Below are positions 7,893-17,156 of a stretch of DNA of 64,000 nucleotides, in pieces. The stretch's first letter is position 1. Every line of letters begins with the position of its first letter. The notes beneath the pieces were generated by a model. The model was not told where the DNA came from. It made no database searches and was given only the letters and a program-made list of their open reading frames with translations. Source of the stretch: Geomonas diazotrophica (GTDB lineage Bacteria > Desulfobacterota > Desulfuromonadia > Geobacterales > Geobacteraceae); the NCBI RefSeq assembly GCF_018919385.1, contig NZ_JAHLMF010000001.1, positions 434,001-498,000 of the forward strand, written 5' to 3'. Both the position numbers and the translations under genes were made by a program.

Positions 7893-10790
7893 ATGTCCGA
7901 GATGTCCAGACGCACCTTCTTGTGGATCACGGGGGGGAGCAGCATCGCGCTGGCGACCGATTCGCCGCGCAAGCTGGTCAACAAGCTGATCCCGAAGGTG
8001 AACCCACCCGAAGAGATCTCTCCCGGCCACTGGACCTATTACGCGACGACCTGTCGTGAATGCCCCGCCGGCTGCGGCATGCACGTTGCCAACCGCGACG
8101 GCCGCGCCACCAAGGCCGAGGGGAACCCCGAACACCCGGTGAACCGGGGTGCGCTCTGCCCGCGTGGGCAGTCCTCGCTGCAGGGACTCTTCGACCCGGA
8201 CCGGGTCACCAAGGTGCTCTACCGCAGCGGGAGAAAGCACCGGCAAAGGAGCTGGCAGGAGGCCTTCGACTCCATTTCGTCCCGGCTGGCCGCAGGTGGA
8301 AGGGTGGCGCTGCTGTCCGCCCTGCAGACCGGGGCGCCGGCCGAGGTGCTGCATGCCTTTGCCGCCGCCTTCGGCTCGGACCGGGTCCTCTTCTACGAAC
8401 CCTTCAACTACGAATCCCTCCGCGCCGCGCACCAGCAGCTCTTCGGCCTCCCGGTGATCCCCCGCTACGACCTGGAAGGAAGCGACTTCATCCTCAGCTT
8501 CGCCGCCGACTTCCTGGAGACCTGGGGCTCGCCGGTCCGCCAGGCGAGGCAGTTTTCCGACGGCCGCGCCTACCGGGAAGGGGAGTCCCCCACCCGGATG
8601 GCGTACCTGGGGCCGCGCCTCTCCATGACCGCCGGCAACGGGGACTACTTCGTACAGGTTTCTCCCGAGCAGCTCCCGGTGGTCGCGGCGGCCCTGCTCA
8701 GGGTGATCGTGGACCGGGGGTGGGCCAGGAACGACCTGGGGGTGCTCCGGCCTGCTCTGGACACCCTGCTCAACGCCCCCTCTCTCCCCGCGCTGGACCA
8801 GGAGCTCCTGCTGACGGTGGCCCGCGGCTTCACCTCGGCACGCCGCCCTGTGGCCCTGGCCGGTCCACCGTTTGCCGCCGGCCCGACCGCCACCCAGACC
8901 GCCCTCTGCGTCGCCCTGCTCAACTACGCCGTCGGCGCGATAGGCAGCACGGTCGATTTCTCCCGCCCGCACGCCCTGAGCGGCAGCGCCCGCGACGCCG
9001 AGCTGGACCTGTTCTTTTCCTCCCTGGGGGCGCAAGACGTCCTGTTCGTGCTCGACGCGAACCCCGCCTACTCCAGGGCCGGTGCGGCGGACCGGATGGC
9101 GCGGGCCGGGATGGTGGTTTACCTCGGTTCGCAGTTGGACGAGACGGCGGAGCTGGCGCGCTGGGTGCTCCCGACCGACAGCCACCTGGAGTCCTGGGGC
9201 GAATACCAGCCGGAACCGGGTGTGGACGGTCTGATGCAGCCGGCCATGGGTCGCCTCTACGACACCCGTGGCGCCTGCGATATCTTGATCGCGCTGGCCC
9301 GCGAGGCCGGCAGGCCGCTTCGGAGCGCGCGCGGCACGACGCCAGCCGACCTGCTTCAGTGGCTCAAGGAACGGCGTGGTTTCGGCGGCGGCGGGGACGA
9401 GGCGGAGCGTGGTTGGCAGGCGGCGCTCAGGACCGGAGGTACCTGGCAGGAAACACTCCCTCCGGGCACGGCACACACCCCGCATCTGGCCGGGATATCC
9501 TCCCAGGCGCAGCGCCCCTCGGGACCGGCACGCGCCGAGGACGTGGAACTGTGGCCCTGGGCCTCGATCATGCTCTACGACGGACGTCTGGCCAACCGGG
9601 GCTGGCTGCAGGAGGCTCCCGACCCGACCAGCTTCATCGTCTGGGGTAATTGGATCGACCTCCACCCGAAGAAGGCGGCGACCCTCGGCATCGAGGCGGG
9701 GGACCTGGTGCAGCTAACGAGCGTTGCCGGGTCTCTGCGGGCGCCGGTCCGCCTCACCACCGAAATCCACGAGCGCTGCGCGGCGGTCGGCCTCGGGCAG
9801 GGGCACAGCGCGCTGGGCCAGAACGCGAGGGGGGTCGGCTCCAACGCATTCCTCCTGCTCGATGCCGTCCAACGGGCCGGGTTCTTCACCCCCTGCCGGG
9901 TCAGCCGGGTCGCCGGCAACGCCCCACGCCCCATCCGGACCGCGCTGAGCAACGACCAGCTGCAGCGCGACCTGCTCGAGTCGGTGCCGCTCTCGGTGCT
10001 GCGCTCCGCGAAACCGCAGGTGGAACGGTTTGACCTGCCGCTCCCCGAGGGGTACCACGCGGATCGCGACCTCTACCCGAAACACGAGCACTTGAAGCAC
10101 CGCTGGGCCATGGCGGTGGACCTGCAGCGCTGCATCGGCTGCGGCGCCTGCGCCGTCGCCTGCTACGCCGAGAACAACGTCCCGGTGATCGGCCCGGAAC
10201 TGGTGGCGGACGGCCGGGAGATGGCCTGGCTGCGCGTCCCCCCCTACCGCGTCCCCGGGAGTACCTGGCGCTACGCGTGGCTGCCGCTGCACTGCCAGCA
10301 CTGCGACGCCGCCCCCTGCGAGCCGGTCTGCCCGGTCTTCGCCTCGATGCACAACGAGGAGGGGCTGAACGCCCAGATCTACAACCGCTGCATCGGCACC
10401 CGCTACTGTTCCAACAACTGCCCCTACAAGGTGCGCCGCTTCAACTGGGTGAACCTGGCATGGAGAACGCCCCTGGACCTGCAGTTGAACCCCGAGGTGA
10501 CCGTGCGCCAGCGCGGCGTGATGGAAAAGTGCACCTTCTGCGTGCAGCGCATCCGGCAGGCGCAGTACCGCGCCGCGCGCGAGGGGCGCAAGCTGCGGGA
10601 CGGCGAGGTGGTTCCGGCCTGCGCCCAGACCTGCCCGGCCGGGGTCTTCACCTTCGGCGACCTCCTCGACCCGGGCGCCCTGGTGACCAGGCTCACCCGG
10701 AGCGACCCGCGCCGCTACCACCTGCTGCATGAGCTCAACACCAAGCCCGCGGTGACGTTTTTGAAGCGGGTGGACAACGACGTGGTCTGA
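7893..10790 (+). CDS. actB: Alternative complex III subunit ActB (molybdopterin-like plus Fe-S domains)
   Basis: A 965-residue protein. The N-terminus has a Tat signal (SRRTFLWITGGSSIAL). The MopB-like half has a [4Fe-4S] set with C54, C57, C61 and C89 (CRECPAGCG, ALCPRG). The C-terminal third is a NrfC-type ferredoxin with Cys clusters CIGCGACAVAC, CQHCDAAPCEPVC, CSNNCPYK and CTFC...CAQTC. This fusion is the hallmark of ActB, which carries electrons from quinol towards the cytochromes. The start at 7893 places the Tat motif near the N-terminus; ATG at 7866 is an alternative. First gene of a plus-strand operon, divergent from poxB. Confidence 0.9.
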   Translation: MSEMSRRTFLWITGGSSIALATDSPRKLVNKLIPKVNPPEEISPGHWTYYATTCRECPAGCGMHVANRDGRATKAEGNPEHPVNRGALCPRGQSSLQGLFDPDRVTKVLYRSGRKHRQRSWQEAFDSISSRLAAGGRVALLSALQTGAPAEVLHAFAAAFGSDRVLFYEPFNYESLRAAHQQLFGLPVIPRYDLEGSDFILSFAADFLETWGSPVRQARQFSDGRAYREGESPTRMAYLGPRLSMTAGNGDYFVQVSPEQLPVVAAALLRVIVDRGWARNDLGVLRPALDTLLNAPSLPALDQELLLTVARGFTSARRPVALAGPPFAAGPTATQTALCVALLNYAVGAIGSTVDFSRPHALSGSARDAELDLFFSSLGAQDVLFVLDANPAYSRAGAADRMARAGMVVYLGSQLDETAELARWVLPTDSHLESWGEYQPEPGVDGLMQPAMGRLYDTRGACDILIALAREAGRPLRSARGTTPADLLQWLKERRGFGGGGDEAERGWQAALRTGGTWQETLPPGTAHTPHLAGISSQAQRPSGPARAEDVELWPWASIMLYDGRLANRGWLQEAPDPTSFIVWGNWIDLHPKKAATLGIEAGDLVQLTSVAGSLRAPVRLTTEIHERCAAVGLGQGHSALGQNARGVGSNAFLLLDAVQRAGFFTPCRVSRVAGNAPRPIRTALSNDQLQRDLLESVPLSVLRSAKPQVERFDLPLPEGYHADRDLYPKHEHLKHRWAMAVDLQRCIGCGACAVACYAENNVPVIGPELVADGREMAWLRVPPYRVPGSTWRYAWLPLHCQHCDAAPCEPVCPVFASMHNEEGLNAQIYNRCIGTRYCSNNCPYKVRRFNWVNLAWRTPLDLQLNPEVTVRQRGVMEKCTFCVQRIRQAQYRAAREGRKLRDGEVVPACAQTCPAGVFTFGDLLDPGALVTRLTRSDPRRYHLLHELNTKPAVTFLKRVDNDVV

Positions 10791-10855
10791 GACAGTCCGA
10801 CGCGGTCTGACCCGGCTGATCGGACCGGTCAGACGTCAGACAGAGGAGAACGCCT

Positions 10856-12727
10856 GTGCCGCCAAGCTACGGCCAAATCAACGACGACGTCCTGAACGCC
10901 ATGCAGAAGCCGGGCTACGGGTTCTACCTTGCCGTAGTCTCCCTGGCCGGGCTGGTCGGGCTGGCGGCGCTCAGCCTGATGTACCAGGTCCAGGCGGGAA
11001 TGGGGGTGACCGGGCTGAACCGCCCCGTCGGCTGGGCGGTCTACATCACCAACTTCGTCTTCTGGGTCGGCATCGCGCACTCGGGAACCCTGATCTCGGC
11101 GATCCTTTACCTCCTGCGGGCCAAGTGGCGCGACGCCGTGTCGCGCTCGGCCGAGGCGATGACCATCTTCGCGGTCATGACCGCCGGGCTCTTCCCGCTC
11201 ATCCACCTCGGGAGGCTGTGGGCCGTCTACTACATCATCCCCTACCCGTCGCAGCGCCAGATCTGGCCGAACTTCGTGAGCCCCCTGGTCTGGGACGTCC
11301 TCGCCGTATCCACCTACTTCACGGTGAGCCTCATCTTCTGGTACATCGGCATGATCCCCGACCTCGCGGCGGCGCGGGACCGCTACCGCGCGGAACTGGG
11401 CCCGGAACAGTTGAAAAGCAGGATCTACCGCGCCCTGTCGCTTGGGTGGTCCGGCACGGGCACCCAGTGGCACCACTACGGCCGCTCCTACCTCTTCTTC
11501 GCGGCCCTCGCCACGCCGCTGGTGGTCTCGGTGCACTCGGTGGTCTCCTGGGACTTCGCCATGAGCCTTTTGCCGGGGTGGCACAGCGCCATCTTCCCCC
11601 CCTACTTCGTGGCCGGCGCCATCCACTCCGGCCTCGCCATGGTGCTCACCCTGCTGATCCCGATGCGGAAGCTCCTGCACCTCGAGCGCCTGATCGAGAT
11701 GCACCACTTTGAGATGCTGGCGAAGACCATCGTCCTCACCGCCACCATCGTCGGCTACGCCTATGCCGTCGAGGCCTTCATCGCCTGGTACAGCGGGGAC
11801 CTGGTGGAGTGGCAAAACCACAAGTGGCGCCTGTTCGGACCGGTGGCCTGGATGTACTGGCTCTGCGTGGTCTGCAACGTGCTGGTCCCCTGGCTCTTCG
11901 TCTTCCGGCGCCTGCGCACGCACTACCTGCCGCTCCTGGTCATCTCGCTGCTGGTCAACGTCGGCATGTGGTACGAGAGGCTGATGATCATCTACACCTC
12001 CCAGGCGCACGACTTTCTCCCCCACAATTTCGGGCGCTACCTCCCCACCTGGGTGGAACTGATGATCACCGCCGGTTCCTTCGGCTTCTTCTTCCTCTTC
12101 TTCGTCCTCTTCACGAAGGGGCTCCCCACCGTCCCGCTCAGCGAACTGAAGGGGCAGGTTGCGGAAAATGAACTCTCCCCCGGCGCCTCCTGCCCAGAGA
12201 CGGTGAGCCACCGGCTGCCGCTGCACCGCCCCACCGTCCTCGCCGTGTTCTCCAGCGCCGGCAGCCTGGTCCGGGGGGCGAGGTGCTGCTGCGAGAGCGG
12301 TTTCCAGGTGATGGAAACGTTCTCCCCGGTAAAGATCGAACCGCTTTCCGAGGTCCTGAAGCTGAAGAAGAGCCCGGTGCGGCTGTTCACCCTGGCCGGT
12401 GCGGTCGCGGGTCTGGCCGGCGGTTTCTGGCTCGCCGGCGGCACCGCGCTGGTGAACCGGCTGACCGTGGGGGGGAAGCCTCCCCTCTCCTGGATCCCGT
12501 TCTGCGTGGTCGGCTTCGAGGGAACCATACTCCTCGGGAGCCTCGCGAACCTCCTGGGGCTCGCGCTTTTGGCCCGCCTGTTCCGGCTGGAGACGGCTCC
12601 AAGCTACGACCCGCGCTTCTCGCGCGACAAGTTCGGCCTGCTGGTGAGCTGCGGACCCGACCAGGTCGAACTGCTGAAGGAGCGGCTCTCCCCCGCCCGA
12701 CCGGAGGAATTCCATGTCCGCCAGTGA
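10856..12727 (+). CDS. actC: ActC-ActD fusion (NrfD-like membrane subunit plus DUF3341)
   Basis: 623 residues from a GTG start preceded by AGAGGAGAACG. Residues 1 to about 430 form a NrfD/PsrC-like ten-helix membrane protein (start VSLAGLVGLAALSL; helix IAHSGTLISAILYLL; quinol-site region). Residues from about 440 to 623 match ActD/DUF3341: a ferredoxin-like first part (AVFSSAGSLVRGARCCCESG), a two-helix hairpin (FTLAGAVAGLAGGFWLAGG, GFEGTILLGSLANLLGLALL) and the tail SRDKFGLLVSCGPDQVELL. In most complexes ActC and ActD are separate genes, so this is a fusion. It overlaps actF by 14 bases. Confidence 0.88.
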   Translation: MPPSYGQINDDVLNAMQKPGYGFYLAVVSLAGLVGLAALSLMYQVQAGMGVTGLNRPVGWAVYITNFVFWVGIAHSGTLISAILYLLRAKWRDAVSRSAEAMTIFAVMTAGLFPLIHLGRLWAVYYIIPYPSQRQIWPNFVSPLVWDVLAVSTYFTVSLIFWYIGMIPDLAAARDRYRAELGPEQLKSRIYRALSLGWSGTGTQWHHYGRSYLFFAALATPLVVSVHSVVSWDFAMSLLPGWHSAIFPPYFVAGAIHSGLAMVLTLLIPMRKLLHLERLIEMHHFEMLAKTIVLTATIVGYAYAVEAFIAWYSGDLVEWQNHKWRLFGPVAWMYWLCVVCNVLVPWLFVFRRLRTHYLPLLVISLLVNVGMWYERLMIIYTSQAHDFLPHNFGRYLPTWVELMITAGSFGFFFLFFVLFTKGLPTVPLSELKGQVAENELSPGASCPETVSHRLPLHRPTVLAVFSSAGSLVRGARCCCESGFQVMETFSPVKIEPLSEVLKLKKSPVRLFTLAGAVAGLAGGFWLAGGTALVNRLTVGGKPPLSWIPFCVVGFEGTILLGSLANLLGLALLARLFRLETAPSYDPRFSRDKFGLLVSCGPDQVELLKERLSPARPEEFHVRQ

Positions 12728-13769
12728 GCGCCCCTTCGCCAAGCTCTGGCTGCCGTTCTGGCTCCTCCTCGCCCTGGCCGGTATCGCGACCTGGGTCGTG
12801 CTGCTGAACGGGGCCGAGGAGCCGCGCGCCTGGCGCTCGCTGCTGATCAACTTCCTGTTCTTCACCTCGCTGGCGGGGGGGATGGTGGTCTGGCCGCCGT
12901 TGGTGGCGACCTGCAACGGCCGGTGGCACCTCAAGGTCGAGCGTCTCGCCTCGGTCGGGATCGCCTTCGCGCTCCCCTCACTGGCCGCCCTGGTGCTCCT
13001 GTGGGTCGGCAACGACCTTTGGGCGCCTTGGCAGCGGGTCCACTACCACCAGGGGATCTGGCTGCACCCCGACTTCCTGCTGGGGCGCGACCTGGCGGGT
13101 CTGCTCATCTTCTGGGGCGCGGCACTGTACCACCTAAACCGGCGACGCTCGGGGGAGGGAAAGTCCAGCGGCGCGGTACTGGTGCTGATCTACTGCCTGG
13201 TGTTCTCCCTGCTCGGCTTCGACCTGGTCATGGCGCTCGACCCTTACTGGCACAGCAACCTGGCCGGCGGCTACTTCTTCATGTCCGGGCTCTACATCGC
13301 CATCACCTGCTGGGCGCTCCTCGCCGCGAGCCATCCGGCGGCCGAGCCGGACCAGCTCCACGACCTCGGGAAGCTGATGGTCGCCTTCAGCCTGATGACG
13401 ACCTACCTGATGTACGTGCACCTCTTGCCGTTTTGGTACGAGAACCTCCCCCGCGAGGTCCGCTTCATCGTGCCGCGCCTGCACGGCCCGCAGTGGGCGC
13501 CGGTGAGCGCGTTCCTTTTGGCCCTCGTGTACTTCGGGCCGCTGGTGCTCCTCCTGCCGGTCCGCGCCAAGCGCAGCCGCCTGGCACTGGGGGCGATCTC
13601 CTTCCTCGTACTGTGCGGGCTCTGGCTGGAACGCTGGTGGCTGGTGGCGCCGACCTTCGAGCAGGCGCCCCGGCTCGGGCTCCCGGAGCTCTCCCTCGCC
13701 GCCGGTTTCGCCGGGGTGCTCGGACTCGGGATGACCTGGATGCGCCGGGTTGGGGAGGGGAGGTCGTGA
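12714..13769 (+). CDS. actF: Alternative complex III subunit ActF
   Basis: A 351-residue integral membrane protein with about ten hydrophobic segments. Segments include LWLPFWLLLALAGIATWVV, LLINFLFFTSLAGGMVVWPP and a conserved loop with HYHQGIWLHPDF. This pattern fits ActF, the second, shorter NrfD-like subunit of alternative complex III. ATG lies inside the end of the ActC-ActD gene, a translational-coupling arrangement, and the stop overlaps the next ATG (TGATG). ActF versus a further ActC copy is judged by length and position after ActD. Confidence 0.85.
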   Translation: MSASERPFAKLWLPFWLLLALAGIATWVVLLNGAEEPRAWRSLLINFLFFTSLAGGMVVWPPLVATCNGRWHLKVERLASVGIAFALPSLAALVLLWVGNDLWAPWQRVHYHQGIWLHPDFLLGRDLAGLLIFWGAALYHLNRRRSGEGKSSGAVLVLIYCLVFSLLGFDLVMALDPYWHSNLAGGYFFMSGLYIAITCWALLAASHPAAEPDQLHDLGKLMVAFSLMTTYLMYVHLLPFWYENLPREVRFIVPRLHGPQWAPVSAFLLALVYFGPLVLLLPVRAKRSRLALGAISFLVLCGLWLERWWLVAPTFEQAPRLGLPELSLAAGFAGVLGLGMTWMRRVGEGRS

Positions 13770-14344
13770 TGACGGCAGCGGGACCCGATACCGGCCCGGA
13801 GAAGGCACCGGGAAAAGGAGGGACACCGAGGGGGGTGCCTTTGTGGGCCAACGCGGCAGCCGCCGGCGTGCTCCTGTGCGCCGCCCTGGCGGGGATGGTC
13901 TACCTGGGCCGGCTCTACCCGGTGGGGCTCGGCCCGCGCCAGCCCATCCCGTTCAGCCACCGGGTGCATGCCGGGATCAAGCAGATCGGCTGCTTCATGT
14001 GCCACGACAGCGCCACGCGCTCGTCGCGGGCCGGCATACCGCCGCTGCAGACCTGCCTGCTCTGCCACGCCCGCATCATCCGCACCTACCCCTACATCGC
14101 CCGGCTGCGGGAGCTCGCGGCCCGGAACCAGCCGGTGGTCTGGCAGCGGGTGAACTGGGTGCCCGAATTCGTCTATTTCGACCATTCCATGCACCTGCGG
14201 CGCGGTGTCGACTGCGGTCACTGCCACGGCGACATCCGGCAGATGGACCGGGTGGCGGGGGCGGTCAAGTTCGAGATGGGCTTTTGCATCCAGTGTCACC
14301 GGGACAACCGGGTCACCCACGACTGCTTCGTCTGCCACAGGTGA
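13769..14344 (+). CDS. actA: Pentaheme c-type cytochrome ActA-like
   Basis: A 191-residue cytochrome with one N-terminal membrane anchor (LWANAAAAGVLLCAALAGMVYLG split across about residues 25-47) and five CxxCH heme sites: CFMCH, CLLCH, CGHCH, CIQCH and CFVCH, the last at the C-terminus. This is the expected count for ActA, which passes electrons from ActB to a cytochrome or oxidase. In many operons actA comes first; here it follows actF. The start overlaps the actF stop; a GTG codon immediately upstream could also be used. Periplasmic side is predicted from the hemes. Confidence 0.88.
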   Translation: MTAAGPDTGPEKAPGKGGTPRGVPLWANAAAAGVLLCAALAGMVYLGRLYPVGLGPRQPIPFSHRVHAGIKQIGCFMCHDSATRSSRAGIPPLQTCLLCHARIIRTYPYIARLRELAARNQPVVWQRVNWVPEFVYFDHSMHLRRGVDCGHCHGDIRQMDRVAGAVKFEMGFCIQCHRDNRVTHDCFVCHR

Positions 14345-14397
14345 ATGGTTACGACAAAAGCGGTTACGCGAAGAAAAACCAGACTAGGGGAAAACAG

Positions 14398-15783
14398 ATG
14401 GTCAACCTTATCCACAAGCCCCAGAGTGCGGCCCTCGCCTTCATGGTCGCGGGCGCGGTCTGGTTCGTGGTGGGCGCCGTGTACGGCATGTTCTCCGCCA
14501 TCCACCTGGTGGCGCCGGAGTTCCTCCCCCACGTGGCGGCGCTGGTGTTCGGACGGGAGCGCCCGGTCCACATCAACACCATGCTCTACGGCTTCACCGG
14601 CACCATGCTGATCGGCTCCGGGCTTTACTACCTCCCGGCCCTGCTGAAAACGAGGCTCTGGTCCGAGCCCCTGGCGTGGATCGCGTTCCTCTTCTGGAAC
14701 CTGACCGTCCTGAGCGGCCCCGTGGGGTTCGCCTTCGGCCTCACCCAGGGACGCGAGTACAACGAGTACGTCTGGATCGCCGACGTCTCGCTGGTTGTGG
14801 CCGTCGCCTGCCTCATCGTCAACACGGCGCTCACCATCGTGCACCGCCGGGAGCCGCAGCTCTACGTCTCCATCTGGTACTTCATGGCCGCGCTCCTCTG
14901 GACCGCCTGCAACTATCCGCTGGGGAACGTCATGTGGCACCCGGCCACCGGGGCCATGCCGGGGCTGATCGACTCGCTCTTCCTCTGGTTCTGGGGGCAC
15001 AACCTGCCGGGACTTCTGATCACGCCTCTCGCCACCGGCGCCGCCTACTACGTGATCCCCCGGGTGACCCGGACGCCGCTCAACTCGCACACCCTTTCGC
15101 TTCTGGGCTTTTGGTTCCTGATCGCCCTCTACAGCCACATCGGCGGGCACCACGTGCTGCAGTCCCCCATCCCGAACTGGCTGAAGACGGTTTCCGTGGT
15201 CGACTCCGTCTCCATGATACTGCCGGTCTCCATCGTGGTGATCAACCTCTGGCTCACCGCGCGCGGGTTCGGCGGCAGGGTCTGGAGCGACCCGGCGGCG
15301 CGGCTGGTGATGGGGGGGATCGTCTGGTACATCATCACCTGCATCCAGGGGCCGCTGCAGTCGCTCCCCTTCCTGCAGCGGGTGACCCACTTCAACAACT
15401 GGACCGTCGGTCACGCCCACATCGCCATGCTCGGCTTCGGCGGCTACATCGCGCTGGGCGCCATGTGGCACGTGCTCCCCCTGGCGAGCGGGCGCCCGGT
15501 CTATTCCCGGAAGCTGGTCAACCTGCAGTTCGGCCTGATCACCCTGGGGCTCACCGGCTTCTTCCTGGTGCTGACCATGGCCGGGCTGGTGCAGGGGACC
15601 GCCTGGCACAACGGCGAGACGGTGCTGCGGGTGCTGCCCCAGATCGCCCCCTTCATGGTGCTGCGGGCCGCGCTCGGCATCTTCATCCTGACCGGCTCGC
15701 TGGTCGGCCTTTTCAACCTGTACATGACCCTGCGCCCGGCGCCCGAGCCGGAACTGATCAGGCGCGCGGAGGAGGCGGCATGA
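14398..15783 (+). CDS. ccoN: cbb3-type cytochrome c oxidase subunit I (CcoN-like)
   Basis: A 461-residue, roughly twelve-helix heme-copper oxidase subunit. Recognisable ligand regions are HINTMLYGF, WFWGHNLPGLLITPLATGA, the copper-B pair in YSHIGGHHVLQSPIPNW, and GHAHIAMLGFGGYIALGAMWH for the hemes. The lack of the K-E-Y patterns of A-type enzymes and the short loops point to the C-family. Its start is 53 bases after actA with CTAGGGGAAAACAG before it. Being in the same operon as complex III, it probably reduces oxygen with electrons delivered by the Act cytochromes. Confidence 0.9.
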   Translation: MVNLIHKPQSAALAFMVAGAVWFVVGAVYGMFSAIHLVAPEFLPHVAALVFGRERPVHINTMLYGFTGTMLIGSGLYYLPALLKTRLWSEPLAWIAFLFWNLTVLSGPVGFAFGLTQGREYNEYVWIADVSLVVAVACLIVNTALTIVHRREPQLYVSIWYFMAALLWTACNYPLGNVMWHPATGAMPGLIDSLFLWFWGHNLPGLLITPLATGAAYYVIPRVTRTPLNSHTLSLLGFWFLIALYSHIGGHHVLQSPIPNWLKTVSVVDSVSMILPVSIVVINLWLTARGFGGRVWSDPAARLVMGGIVWYIITCIQGPLQSLPFLQRVTHFNNWTVGHAHIAMLGFGGYIALGAMWHVLPLASGRPVYSRKLVNLQFGLITLGLTGFFLVLTMAGLVQGTAWHNGETVLRVLPQIAPFMVLRAALGIFILTGSLVGLFNLYMTLRPAPEPELIRRAEEAA

Positions 15784-16769
15784 AGATGACACCCGCCTTC
15801 CTCATCGTCGGAGCGCTCATGGTCTTTTGGGCCTCCACCTTCATCATCGTGGGGATCCCCTCGATGACCATGAAGGACTACCCCTCCGACATCTGGCGAC
15901 CGCTCTCGCCGCTGGAGCGGGAGGGGCACCGGCTCTACGTGAAAAACGGCTGCAGCTACTGCCATTCCCTCTTCATCCGGGTCAGCGACTGGGACGTCGG
16001 GGCGGAGCGGATCGCGAGGGCCGGCGACTACGCAGGGATCGAACCGGCCATCCTGGGGAGCGAGCGCACCGGCCCGGACCTCTCCCAGGAAGGGGGGGAG
16101 CACAGCGACGACTGGAACATCGCCCACTTCACCAACCCGCGCTACACCACGCCCGTCTCGCTGATGCCCGCCTGGGACTTCCTGACCGGGCATGAGATCG
16201 CCGCGCTGGCTGCCTACGTGCAGGCGCTGGGGGGTAAGGACGCCGACCTGAGGCAAAAACGCCAGCACGACTGGAAGCGGCAGGCGCTCGCCGCCTACGC
16301 GGAGGGGGTGGACCGCAACATCGAGTGGCTGCACGCCCAGGTCCCCGAGGTCTGGCGCCGGATGCCCAACCCCTACCCGGCCACCGAGGCGGCGCTGCAG
16401 CGCGGCAAGAGGATATACCAGCAGCTCTGCATCAACTGCCACAGCCCGGTCGGCGACGGCAACGGCCCGGCACAGCCCTTCCTGGGGCCGCCCCCGCTGA
16501 ACTTCACCATTCTCAGGCGTCACCTGGTGGAGAACCGGTACATCGGCGGGATCTTCTACTACCAGATCATGAACGGCATCACCGGCACCGCCATGCCCTA
16601 CTTCAAGAAGCACCTGGAAAGCGAGAAGATCTGGGACCTGGCCAACTACCTGGCGGTCTCCTTCGTGGGGTACACCGACGCCAACACCGAGCCCCGCGGC
16701 ATCGACGCCTCCTACGAGGGGGATTGGCAGAACCGCTACCGGCCGCCGGCCGTGAACGGCTCGCCCTAG
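15780..16769 (+). CDS. ccoO: Diheme CcoO-like cytochrome subunit with added cytochrome c domain
   Basis: A 329-residue protein with an N-terminal membrane helix (FLIVGALMVFWASTFIIVGIP, about 5-25). A CcoO-like domain follows with heme motif CSYCH in NGCSYCHSLFIRVSDWD. From about residue 200 a second class I cytochrome domain has CINCH and the distal Met region MNGITGTAMPYFK. Classical CcoO has a single heme; the extra domain resembles part of CcoP, so CcoO and CcoP roles may be joined here. Its ATG overlaps the ccoN stop (ATGA). Confidence 0.85.
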   Translation: MKMTPAFLIVGALMVFWASTFIIVGIPSMTMKDYPSDIWRPLSPLEREGHRLYVKNGCSYCHSLFIRVSDWDVGAERIARAGDYAGIEPAILGSERTGPDLSQEGGEHSDDWNIAHFTNPRYTTPVSLMPAWDFLTGHEIAALAAYVQALGGKDADLRQKRQHDWKRQALAAYAEGVDRNIEWLHAQVPEVWRRMPNPYPATEAALQRGKRIYQQLCINCHSPVGDGNGPAQPFLGPPPLNFTILRRHLVENRYIGGIFYYQIMNGITGTAMPYFKKHLESEKIWDLANYLAVSFVGYTDANTEPRGIDASYEGDWQNRYRPPAVNGSP

Positions 16770-16797
16770 CCCCCTTCCCCCGGAGACGGCAGCGCCC

Positions 16798-16826
16798 CCC
16801 CTCCCCCTCTCCCGGAGGGGGAGGGG
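16798..16826. repeat. GC-rich hairpin in the operon
   Basis: Inverted repeat CCCCTCCCCC / GGGGGAGGGG with a nine-base loop between the ccoO-like and ccoS-like genes. No T-run follows, so it is more likely an mRNA processing or stability element than a terminator. Confidence 0.5.
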
Positions 16827-16841
16827 TGACAGGAGAGAGAG

Positions 16842-17147
16842 ATGGACAGCCCGTTGGAAACACCCGCTTTTTTGTTGATCTGGATGTGCCTCCCGCTCCT
16901 GATGTGCGGGACGCTGATCGTCTTCTTCGTGTGGGGGGTGCGGTCGGGGCAGTTCGCCGACCAGGAGCGGGCCCGCTACCTGGCGCTGGACAGCGGCATT
17001 CCGGAGGAGCCCCCCGAGGAGCCGGGGCAAGGGAGGGGGGCGAATGATTATTCGCCCCTACAGTGGCCGGATGGGCTCCCCGGCTTTTGCCAGGATCAGG
17101 GAGGGTTGTCCGGACGGAAGGGAACGTCGCGTGGAGAAAGGAGCTAG
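16842..17147 (+). CDS. ccoS: CcoS-like cbb3 oxidase maturation protein with a repeat-derived tail
   Basis: 101 residues. Residues 1 to about 50 fit CcoS: one membrane helix (LLIWMCLPLLMCGTLIVFFV) followed by WGVRSGQFADQERARYLALDSG, the family signature for copper or heme insertion into cbb3 oxidase. CcoS normally ends soon after this. Here residues from about 62 onward (GRGANDYSPLQWPDG...) are encoded by and beyond a palindromic repeat at 17037-17058, so the tail looks acquired. The start follows ACAGGAGAGAGAG. The core assignment is good; the role of the tail is unknown. Confidence 0.78.
   Translation: MDSPLETPAFLLIWMCLPLLMCGTLIVFFVWGVRSGQFADQERARYLALDSGIPEEPPEEPGQGRGANDYSPLQWPDGLPGFCQDQGGLSGRKGTSRGERS
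17037..17058. repeat. Palindromic repeat copy 2, inside the ccoS reading frame
   Basis: Arms GGGGCGAAT / ATTCGCCCC around GATT. It matches the inner part of the palindrome at 5849-5878 with one difference. It is translated as GANDYSP in the ccoS-like gene. It looks like a REP-type dispersed element. Confidence 0.7.
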
Positions 17148-17156
17148 GGGGACGTC

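Noticed and set aside
7734-9665. 643-codon open frame on the minus strand opposite actB
   Set aside because: Antisense to a strongly supported gene in GC-rich DNA; composition is Arg/Gly/Pro-rich and no domain is visible.
10829-13012. 727-codon open frame on the minus strand opposite actC-actF
   Set aside because: Shadow of the membrane subunit genes; low-complexity, no motif.
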